Part shown: piece after piece, positions 1 to 4,563 of the stretch | Layout of the letters: every line of letters starts with the position of its first letter | Position numbering within the stretch: the stretch's first letter is position 1 | Assembly (NCBI GenBank): GCA_900556555.1 | Contig: USPF01000079.1 | Span: forward strand, 1 to 6,525 | Length of the DNA: 6,525 bases | Source of the DNA: an uncultured Blautia sp. | Lineage (GTDB): Bacteria; Bacillota; Clostridia; Lachnospirales; Lachnospiraceae | Direction of reading: 5' to 3' | Translations under genes and position numbers: made by a program | The notes under the pieces: model-generated | The model's database searches: none | What the model was told of the DNA's origin: nothing | Seen by the model: the letters and a program-made list of their open reading frames with translations, nothing else

Positions 1-27
1 CTTGCTGTCGCCCCTTGATTGCCTACC

Positions 28-108
28 AGCAAAGGCGGGCGGGGCTGTCAACGGCGGCGCGGTACGCGCCGTTCATCTTGACCGTTGACTGGCTCGGCTG
101 GCTTTGCT
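28..108. repeat. Concentric inverted repeats in GC-rich non-coding DNA
   Basis: Three nested dyads share roughly one centre: AGCAAAG/CTTTGCT (28-34 and 102-108), GTCAACGG/CCGTTGAC (47-54 and 82-89), and a GC-rich core GGCGCG-GTA-CGCGCC (56-70). The first 115 bases are far more GC-rich than the gene that follows, and no credible ORF occupies them. The sequence resembles intergenic repeats I associate with integrative elements of gut Clostridia, though I cannot confirm this by search. It could act as a structured RNA, a bidirectional terminator-like element or an element end. Confidence 0.5.
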
Positions 109-120
109 ATGACAATATAG

Positions 121-564
121 TTATTTCCAGTGCTTTAATTGCGAAAGGTACAAATCAAACTGATTACGTCTGGTTTCTTCATCTGCGTTATCGGGATTTG
201 GCATATTCGCAACCAGATAATCCAATAAAGATTCCTTGGATTGATATGCAAATTTCCCATTAGCATAGCACCATTTACAATAGTCCTCGTTATAGCTTCC
301 GTCTGGTTCTCGGCTAATCAGACCATCTTCATTCAATGGCATTCCGCAACACTGACAAACAAGTTGCCGTGGAGAACCCAGAAGCGTATTGATTGACACA
401 TCAAAAACTCGTGATAACAGTTTTAAGGTATCTGTATTTGGCTGCGTTTCGCCTGTTTCCCAGCGACTAACCGCCTGTCGGGTAACTTGCACACGTTCAG
501 CCAGTTGTTCTTGCGTAAGGTTGTTTTTCTCGCGTAAATTTTTAAGAATACCTTGTATTTCCAT
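121..564 (-). CDS. XRE-family transcriptional regulator with C-terminal zinc ribbon
   Basis: Regulator of 147 aa in two parts. Residues about 6-60 form an HTH_3 domain (LREKNNLTQEQLAERVQVTRQAVSRWETG, with the recognition helix at TRQAVSRWE). Residues about 69-105 form a zinc-ribbon domain of the PF12674 type, with Cys70/72/73 in CQCCGMPL and Cys96/99 in YCKWCYANG as candidate ligands. The C-terminus DLYLSQLKHWK matches the usual LP-LKRWK ending, so the gene is complete. The start at 564 is supported by AGGAGGG 6 nt upstream. It has its own strong promoter and is not coupled to neighbours. Target genes are unknown; self-regulation through the dyad at 623-639 is possible. The zinc ribbon could sense metal or redox state, but that is inference. 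The stop codon meets the edge of the GC-rich DNA at the left end of the window. Confidence 0.93.
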   Translation of the reverse strand: MEIQGILKNLREKNNLTQEQLAERVQVTRQAVSRWETGETQPNTDTLKLLSRVFDVSINTLLGSPRQLVCQCCGMPLNEDGLISREPDGSYNEDYCKWCYANGKFAYQSKESLLDYLVANMPNPDNADEETRRNQFDLYLSQLKHWK

Positions 565-594
565 GCCCGTCCCTCCTAAAGGTTGTTTTTACTC

Positions 595-623
595 ATTATA
601 ACTTCAAAATGGGGTTTTAACAA
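595..623 (-). promoter_or_regulatory. Near-consensus promoter of the XRE/zinc-ribbon gene
   Basis: On the minus strand TTGTTA (618-623) and a perfect TATAAT (595-600) are separated by 17 bp. The predicted start near 588 gives a leader of about 24 nt that contains the AGGAGGG ribosome binding site (571-577). Confidence 0.8.
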
Positions 624-639
624 GCAACTCGCTGTTGCT
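623..639. promoter_or_regulatory. Inverted repeat next to the XRE promoter, candidate operator
   Basis: AGCAAC (623-628) and GTTGCT (634-639) form a perfect 6-bp inverted repeat with a 5-nt spacer, touching the -35 box at 618-623. XRE-family repressors commonly bind such dyads beside their own promoter. Assignment is by position only. Confidence 0.3.
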
Positions 640-640
640 G

Positions 641-764
641 CGGAATAGTGGGCTGCTGTCTATCAATTCTTATGTGTTACTTTATGGCACATGAGCATTT
701 GCTCCGGGAATGTCTTAGTTAAACTTGAAAGAATTAGATTTTCATTCTCATTACACAAATATTA
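641..764 (-). other. AT-rich intergenic stretch, no clear feature
   Basis: Between the 110-aa ORF and the XRE gene promoter I see no gene. A short perfect hairpin (GAGCA/TGCTC, 693-704) is present but has no U-tract on either side, so it is not a convincing terminator. Confidence 0.5.
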
Positions 765-1097
765 TTAGATAACCAATTCAGAAATATCAATGCTCGTTTT
801 ATAGTTTTGTTTTACTCCGCCAGGAGAAGTAATAAAAATCGTAGCATATTCCCCATTTTCATAAAGGGTAATTTCTTTTATATCTTTTTCTTCATCTTGG
901 TTCGTAGTATCGCAATAAAATTTTATGGTATATTTAGGGTTCATACCTATGCTTTTTTCTGTCTCTTTCCATGATTTTATATTTAAAGCAGAAATAACCT
1001 TGTCTATATTATGCTTATCATCATACTTTACCAGCAATTCCTTATTTGCGGCATCATATATCTCTATAACTTTTACACCTTTTACATAATTGTCCAT
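765..1097 (-). CDS. Hypothetical 110-aa protein, possibly a 5'-truncated secreted protein fragment
   Basis: I do not recognise it firmly. The alternating pattern (KGVKVIEIYDAANKELLVKYDD at 6-27, YTIKFYCDTT at 56-65, IKEITLYENGEYATIFIT at 73-90) suggests a small all-beta domain. It resembles the DUF5301-type domains found at the C-terminus of Firmicute lipoproteins, but this one has no signal peptide or lipobox. The ATG at 1097 has an AAAAGG (1104-1109) at 6-nt spacing that belongs to the EcsC coding sequence. Base composition is clearly more AT-rich than in the EcsC operon. It overlaps the end of the EcsC frame by 44 nt and has no promoter of its own that I can find. It may be the 3' part of a lipoprotein gene joined here by deletion, or a real cytoplasmic protein co-transcribed with the operon. 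Confidence 0.55.
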   Translation of the reverse strand: MDNYVKGVKVIEIYDAANKELLVKYDDKHNIDKVISALNIKSWKETEKSIGMNPKYTIKFYCDTTNQDEEKDIKEITLYENGEYATIFITSPGGVKQNYKTSIDISELVI

Positions 1098-1890
1098 TCT
1101 CTGCCTTTTTCCGCCCCGCCAGATACCTGTGCCGGTATTTCAGCTCTGCATACTCTGTGATCCGTTTCATGTAGACTGCATCATAAGCTCCGCCTACAGC
1201 ACCAACCACCGGAATTCCCTGTAAGAACTTCATATACAGAAGCTCTTTTGACAAAGCTCCCGCCGTTTGTTCGATCTGCTCCTTATCCTGATACTCTTCC
1301 GGCAGTATTCCGTTTCTGATAAATTCATTTACTTTCCCGTCAATCTCACAAAGTGTATCCCCATAGGATACTGCTCCCCGGATCAATAATAAGATAAAAT
1401 ATTTTTCTTCCCTGCTTTCATAGCTGTATCCATACTGCAGAGCAGTCTCATAAATATTCTTTAAAATCATCCCTGTAAATACCGGAATATCCGGCAGACC
1501 GATTCCCAATACGCCCATCCCGATTCCAGACACACCGGATAGCAGTAAATTCTTTGTTCCCGTATCTCTTGCCTTTTTAGAAAAAGAGCGGAGGGATTTG
1601 GAATTCTGCTTTACATCCGCCATATACTGCCGCACCTGATAATCCTGCTCCAGTTTTGTCCGCTGATACGTCTTTTCAATAACCCCGGTTCCTTTCTCGA
1701 AAATCAGAGCAAATGCCTTCGCAAAAGCGGTATCCAATGTTTTCTGAAGTTTCGGCGGTATCTTTTCCTCCAGTTTCTGATTCAGAATGCTCTCCCTTTT
1801 CTCTGAACGCTTCTGAAGGAATCTCTGCTCCTGTACTTCCAGCTTTTCCCACTCCTTCTGAAGCGGTGTCCTTTTATCAAATAATCGCAT
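1054..1890 (-). CDS. EcsC family protein, probably with an altered C-terminal tail
   Basis: Protein of 278 aa from ATG 1890. A charged coiled-coil-like N-terminus (about 8-45) leads into the EcsC domain: a helical region with TAFAKAFALIFEKGTGVIEKTY (54-75), a Gly-rich segment GVSGIGMGVLGIGLPDIPVFTG (119-140), then KNIYETALQYGYSYES (144-159), and the C-terminal signature GIPVVGAVGGAYDAVYMKRITEYAELKYRHRYL (225-257). EcsC is named from the third gene of the Bacillus ecs locus; its molecular role is unclear. The glycine-rich segments suggest membrane association. Family members usually finish soon after the KY-RR-L block. Here the frame continues 21 residues as AGRKKAENGQLCKRCKSYRDI, the last 44 nt overlapping another ORF in an AT-rich stretch. 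I infer that the native 3' end was replaced at a recombination point near base 1098. Confidence 0.87.
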   Translation of the reverse strand: MRLFDKRTPLQKEWEKLEVQEQRFLQKRSEKRESILNQKLEEKIPPKLQKTLDTAFAKAFALIFEKGTGVIEKTYQRTKLEQDYQVRQYMADVKQNSKSLRSFSKKARDTGTKNLLLSGVSGIGMGVLGIGLPDIPVFTGMILKNIYETALQYGYSYESREEKYFILLLIRGAVSYGDTLCEIDGKVNEFIRNGILPEEYQDKEQIEQTAGALSKELLYMKFLQGIPVVGAVGGAYDAVYMKRITEYAELKYRHRYLAGRKKAENGQLCKRCKSYRDI

Positions 1891-1891
1891 C

Positions 1892-2251
1892 TTAATACAC
1901 CTCCGCACCAAACGGCATCAATGCCAGTTTCGCCAGTTTAAACTGCTGTAAACCAAACGGGATTCCGATAATCGTCACACATAAAGCTGTACCCAACGCC
2001 AGATGCTCCAGTGCAAGAGGCAGACCGGATACAATCAGCCAGATGATATTCAAAAGGAACGAACCAGCTCCGCCACCATACTGCACCTCTTTTCCAAAGG
2101 GGAAAAAACTAAGCGCCGCAAATTTAAAACACTGCATCCCCACCGGAATCCCCACAACGGTAATACACCAGAGACAACCTGCCAGACACCAGCTCAGCCC
2201 ACTGACTGCGCCGCCAAACACAAACCACAACACATTTCCCAGGCATCCCAT
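1892..2251 (-). CDS. YccF domain-containing membrane protein
   Basis: Small inner-membrane protein of 119 aa built from two copies of the YccF (DUF307) repeat. WCITVVGIPVGMQCFKFAALSFFPFGKEV (28-56) is echoed by LCVTIIGIPFGLQQFKLAKLALMPFGAEV (90-118), each preceded by a hydrophobic helix (about 5-27 and 64-86). The GIP(V/F)G-Q-FK and PFG-EV motifs are diagnostic. The biochemical role of YccF proteins is not established. The start at 2251 has GGGGAGG (2260-2266) at 8-nt spacing, located across the end of the preceding gene. The stop codon is followed 1 nt later by the EcsC start, and the EcsC ribosome binding site lies inside this gene, so the operon is translationally coupled. Confidence 0.9.
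   Translation of the reverse strand: MGCLGNVLWFVFGGAVSGLSWCLAGCLWCITVVGIPVGMQCFKFAALSFFPFGKEVQYGGGAGSFLLNIIWLIVSGLPLALEHLALGTALCVTIIGIPFGLQQFKLAKLALMPFGAEVY
1900..1904 (-). promoter_or_regulatory. Ribosome binding site GGAGG fixing the EcsC start
   Basis: GGAGG stands 9 nt before the ATG at 1890. The longer reading begins with a TTG at 1911, upstream of this site, and has no ribosome binding site of its own that I can see, so 1890 is chosen. Confidence 0.7.
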
Positions 2252-2254
2252 ATG

Positions 2255-2689
2255 CTACACCTCCCCATTCATCCGATTTTTCACATCAGCAAGTATCTTT
2301 TCTATCCGGTTGATGGCATCATCCACCTGTTCTCTTGCATCTGCAATCTTGCTCTGCACCATATAATCTGCCACCAGCCCGTCCAGAAAGAAATCCGCAA
2401 AGGAAAGGAAGCTGCCGATTTCCATGCGCAGATCCAAGGAAACCTGCACATCTCTTAATTCTCTCTGAAAACGCTGAATATCGCTTTTCGCCTGTTCCAT
2501 CAACGCAGCTGCGTCATTCATTTTAGAATGCTTCACAAAGTCACTGATAAAGCCTCCTCCAAGCATATCAAAAATGCCCCAGTTTCTCGCACTTCCCAAC
2601 TTATCCCTTGCTGCGTAAAGGCTCTGAAGCGCCCGCTCCCCTGCCTGTACTGCTTCCTGCATTTCCCGTTTCATCATTTCGTTACTCAT
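2255..2689 (-). CDS. Conserved 144-aa helical protein of unknown function with internal duplication
   Basis: First gene of the riboswitch-controlled operon; I recognise no named family. It is predicted soluble and mostly helical: an N-terminal helix (about 3-33), a Gly-rich turn at WGIFDMLGGG (37-46), coiled-coil-like helices at about 58-85 and 113-139, and no signal peptide. Residues 46-60 (GFISDFVKHSKMNDA) and 104-118 (GLVADYMVQSKIADA) align without gaps, sharing G, D, SK and DA plus conservative changes, and each is followed by a charged helix. The protein therefore looks like a tandem duplication of a helical-hairpin unit. The start at 2689 has GAGAGG (2697-2702) 7 nt upstream. The stop is 3 nt from the YccF start, whose ribosome binding site lies within this gene. 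Its neighbours are membrane-associated proteins, so a membrane-peripheral or scaffold role is possible, but this is inference. Confidence 0.88.
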   Translation of the reverse strand: MSNEMMKREMQEAVQAGERALQSLYAARDKLGSARNWGIFDMLGGGFISDFVKHSKMNDAAALMEQAKSDIQRFQRELRDVQVSLDLRMEIGSFLSFADFFLDGLVADYMVQSKIADAREQVDDAINRIEKILADVKNRMNGEV

Positions 2690-2748
2690 CGTTTATCCTC
2701 TCTTTCTTTTTAGCAGACTATTGCGGCAGATTTTCTATATTTCATAAT

Positions 2749-2791
2749 AAAAAAAGACTCCTATCATGACCTCTGCCACAATAAAAGTCTT
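2749..2791 (-). terminator. Intrinsic terminator (riboswitch expression platform)
   Basis: Bases 2754-2791 fold into a hairpin of 17 consecutive pairs (including several G-U) with a 4-nt AGAG loop. It starts AAGACT and ends AGTCTT, and runs into a U7 tract (2749-2755 as A7 on the plus strand). Its upstream arm contains the CTTTT needed for aptamer P1, so aptamer folding and termination exclude each other. Ligand binding would stabilise P1 and permit read-through, an ON switch. It may also end read-through transcripts from vapD. Confidence 0.85.
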
Positions 2792-2877
2792 GCTATCTCA
2801 TTTGCTACGGGTATCTCTCGATACCGGTTGTCGGTTACAAAACCACCTCTTTCAAGGCGTTCAGCTACTCCCTTTTT
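2783..2877 (-). ncRNA. yybP-ykoY (manganese) riboswitch aptamer
   Basis: The minus-strand leader has the hallmarks of the yybP-ykoY class. The 5' segment AAAAGGGAGTAGC (2864-2876) and the 3' segment AGCAAGACTTTT (2783-2794) form P1 through AAAAG/CTTTT and carry the conserved GGAGUAGC and AGCAAGA sequences. Between them are a GAAA-capped hairpin (CGCCTT/GAGGTG, about 2844-2859) and the conserved CGACAA preceding a GAGA-capped hairpin (GGTATC/GATACC, 2810-2825) followed by CCG. This parallels the Lactococcus lactis aptamer order CGUCAA, hairpin, ACCG. The class binds Mn2+ and usually turns on manganese exporter genes. Here it lies 94 nt upstream of the 144-aa ORF. Identification is by remembered consensus, not a covariance-model search. 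Confidence 0.83.
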
Positions 2878-2888
2878 TGCTTGAGATG

Positions 2889-2917
2889 AATATAACATAT
2901 TGGAAATAATTTGTCAA
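2889..2917 (-). promoter_or_regulatory. Strong SigA promoter of the riboswitch-controlled operon
   Basis: On the minus strand a perfect -35 TTGACA (2912-2917) and a -10 TATATT (2889-2894) are spaced by 17 bp. Transcription would start near 2882, a few bases before the first strand of the riboswitch P1 helix. Promoter strength plus downstream attenuation is the usual logic of riboswitch operons. The -35 box begins one base from the vapD stop codon. Confidence 0.8.
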
Positions 2918-2918
2918 A

Positions 2919-3251
2919 TCATGCATTTTTCTTTTCCAACCGTTCCGCTTCTCTGGCAAATACATGCGAGATATCAAACAGTTCCGGTACATCTGATATG
3001 GTACACACATTCACACAATAATTGAGCCATGGAAATTCTTTTGTCATCTGATAAATAACTGCCATGGCTTTTGCTTCTGACATTGCTTCCACCGAATGAT
3101 ATCCCGATCCCTGAATATGCTCAAATCCGTTTGCTTCAAAAAAGTCCCTTACATCCGCATATGCATTATGCCAGTCACCTTTCGGATAATATTCCTTTAG
3201 TGCTTGTGTATTCAGGTCAAAATTGATGCCTTTCCTCTGTAAGCTGTCCAT
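2919..3251 (-). CDS. vapD: VapD family protein (Cas2-like endoribonuclease, toxin-type)
   Basis: Protein of 110 aa. It matches the VapD pattern: beta strand KGINFDLNT with the conserved Asp12 at the position used by VapD/Cas2 ferredoxin-fold nucleases, then NAYADVRDFFEANGFEHIQGSGYHS (29-53), which parallels the AY-D-R...GFe-QGS-Y block of Helicobacter and Haemophilus VapD, then a helix ending in KEFPWL. VapD proteins are studied as mRNA-cleaving toxins linked to persistence; this is family knowledge. The product is cytoplasmic. The start at 3251 has AAGGA at 8-nt spacing within the preceding gene. A charged C-terminal helix (AREAERLEKKNA) goes slightly beyond the compact Gram-negative VapD length of about 90-95 aa. 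No terminator follows; the stop lies beside the next operon's promoter and riboswitch. Confidence 0.85.
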   Translation of the reverse strand: MDSLQRKGINFDLNTQALKEYYPKGDWHNAYADVRDFFEANGFEHIQGSGYHSVEAMSEAKAMAVIYQMTKEFPWLNYCVNVCTISDVPELFDISHVFAREAERLEKKNA

Positions 3252-3254
3252 CTG

Positions 3255-3545
3255 TTAGTTCCTTATAAAGTCTGTAATCAGGTTCTCCTTTTCTGTTCCG
3301 TTATACCAGAAACACTCTAACAAATTCTCTGCAATTCCTACGGAGTTTTTCAACTGAAAGATTGCTGCCCAGAATCTTCCATAGTCCTGCTTGCGTCCCC
3401 GGTCAAGATAAATCCTGCTTCCAAGGGCTTTGACTGCACAGCTTAAATCCTCCTGCTCAAAAATCTGATCTGCCTGTTCACACATCTGATTTACCGTTTC
3501 CGGAGCGAGCTTGCTTGTATCAAATTTAAGTTCTACTTTATACAT
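3255..3545 (-). CDS. Conserved 96-aa protein, VapD partner (putative antitoxin)
   Basis: I do not recognise a named domain. The product (from MYKVELKFDT) is a small acidic, soluble protein with no signal peptide or membrane segment. It has an amphipathic stretch at about 14-38 and a distinctive block GSRIYLDRGRKQDYGRFWAA (42-61), followed by an aromatic CFWYNG (78-83). The start at 3545 has AAAGGA at 8-nt spacing; a longer reading from 3629 runs across the promoter and is rejected. The TAA stop is 3 nt from the vapD ATG, and the vapD Shine-Dalgarno (AAGGA, 3260-3264) lies inside this gene, so the two are translated together. First position in a two-gene unit with a VapD nuclease makes an antitoxin or regulator role plausible, but that is inference from context only. 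Confidence 0.8.
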   Translation of the reverse strand: MYKVELKFDTSKLAPETVNQMCEQADQIFEQEDLSCAVKALGSRIYLDRGRKQDYGRFWAAIFQLKNSVGIAENLLECFWYNGTEKENLITDFIRN

Positions 3546-3553
3546 TATACTCA

Positions 3554-3559
3554 TCCTTT
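3554..3559 (-). promoter_or_regulatory. Ribosome binding site AAAGGA fixing the 96-aa gene start
   Basis: AAAGGA lies 8 nt before the ATG at 3545. The longer in-frame reading from 3629 would place its first codons in the promoter, and the ATG at 3554 would overlap this site, so the start at 3545 is preferred. Confidence 0.65.
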
Positions 3560-3600
3560 CATACAACAAATGACTGAGTGACTCTTCTCTTTCTACTGTA

Positions 3601-3629
3601 ATTCTACCATGAAACCTATATAAAGTCAT
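3601..3629 (-). promoter_or_regulatory. Promoter of the 96-aa protein / vapD pair
   Basis: On the minus strand ATGACT (3624-3629) and TAGAAT (3601-3606) are separated by exactly 17 bp. This matches SigA consensus at 4/6 and 5/6. The predicted transcript would begin near 3594 and carry a leader of about 50 nt. It separates the pair from the kinase operon upstream. Confidence 0.55.
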
Positions 3630-3666
3630 TCCCCATTTTCACTTGCTTTAATATAAATTTTTCCTT

Positions 3667-4563
3667 TTATTTTGGAAACACAATCTCCACACAGAACTCA
3701 TTCCCTTCTATCCGGGCGCTGATTTTCCCATCCATACGAAGTACCAGCTCTTTCGCAATTGATAAGCCGAGACCGCTGGAAGTCTTACTGCGTGCTTCAT
3801 CCGCTTTATAAAACCGTTCAAACACCTGATCTACATTTATTTTTTCCACATGACATACTTGATTTTTTATCTGTATCCGGATGTTGTTTTCAACTTCTTC
3901 CAGTGAAATACTGATTTTCTTCTCCCCGTGATCCAGTCCGTTTTTTATGATATTCTGAAAAATTCTCTGGATTCCCTGTTCATTTCCGTTCATAAACAGC
4001 AGTTTATCTGTAATCTGTATCTCCGGTTCAATTCCTCTGCCCGTCCATTCATCGTAGTAGGAAAATATGGTATCTTTCAAAATCTTGTTGATACAGCAGG
4101 ATGACATTTCCAGATGAAAAGAATCGTTTTTAAGTTTTGTAAAAGTAAATAATTCTTCCAGCATTTCTTTCAGGCTGCCGATTCTCTCCTGTATGATCTT
4201 CATATACCGTCTCTGCTCTTCCTGGTCTTCACAGGTTTCCATTAACTGAAAATATCCGTCAAGGGATGTCAAAGGAGTACGGATATCATGTGAGAGATTT
4301 GTATATGTATCCGAAATCATCTCCTCTTTCTTCAAGTATTCCTTCTTTTCCCTTCGCTTCAGTTCCAGCCATTCGTTTAAAACATCTGCCAACTCACCAA
4401 TGCCTCCAAAATCCATTTCTCTGGTAATCAGCATGTTGCTGTCGTGCTTCATCAGAAACGACAACTGGCGGCAGATGTCTTTCACCTGCCGCTGGTATTT
4501 CCAAAATAACATTCCTTGTACCAGTATCACTGCTATCAATAGCACGAACCCTAGTTTTATCAT
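3667..4563 (-). CDS. Sensor histidine kinase with a single N-terminal membrane helix
   Basis: Membrane kinase of 298 aa that should phosphorylate the response regulator at the right edge. One hydrophobic helix (about 3-22) is followed directly by a HAMP-like/linker helix, leaving no extracytoplasmic sensor domain. The HisKA H-box NLSHDIRTPLTSL carries the phospho-acceptor His92. The HATPase part shows an N-box (QNIIKNGLDHG, about 203-213), an F-box (VFERFYKAD, 247-255) and a G-box (SGLGLSIAKEL, about 263-273). At the usual DxGxG position the sequence reads IQIKNQV, without the aspartate; this variation is common among kinases paired with antibiotic-peptide ABC transporters. The start ATG at 4563 abuts the permease stop (TAAATG) and has only a weak purine stretch upstream, implying translational coupling. 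With no sensor domain, the stimulus may come through the adjacent transporter, which is inference. Confidence 0.92.
   Translation of the reverse strand: MIKLGFVLLIAVILVQGMLFWKYQRQVKDICRQLSFLMKHDSNMLITREMDFGGIGELADVLNEWLELKRREKKEYLKKEEMISDTYTNLSHDIRTPLTSLDGYFQLMETCEDQEEQRRYMKIIQERIGSLKEMLEELFTFTKLKNDSFHLEMSSCCINKILKDTIFSYYDEWTGRGIEPEIQITDKLLFMNGNEQGIQRIFQNIIKNGLDHGEKKISISLEEVENNIRIQIKNQVCHVEKINVDQVFERFYKADEARSKTSSGLGLSIAKELVLRMDGKISARIEGNEFCVEIVFPK

Noticed and set aside
15..263. Plus-strand 82-aa ORF at the left end
   Set aside because: It crosses the GC-rich inverted repeats and then runs antisense to the XRE gene's zinc-ribbon and tail region. It has no ribosome binding site or domain pattern.
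693..704. Hairpin GAGCA-TT-TGCTC as terminator of the 110-aa ORF
   Set aside because: The stem is short, with no U-run on either strand side.
2003..2458. Plus-strand ORFs opposite the YccF and 144-aa genes
   Set aside because: The minus-strand proteins have clear repeats, ribosome binding sites and operon spacing. The plus-strand readings are rich in H, P, S and C, typical of antisense shadows.
2749..2877. T-box, or mobile-element end suggested by the AAGACT/AGTCTT inverted repeat
   Set aside because: There is no T-box sequence or specifier loop, and the repeat is fully explained as the terminator stem of the yybP-ykoY leader.
3651..3676. Possible terminator after the kinase gene (TTTCC/GGAAA around an A-rich loop)
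   Set aside because: The stem is only 5 bp, AT-rich, and overlaps the kinase's last codons and stop codon. It has no clean U-tract, so I do not call it.
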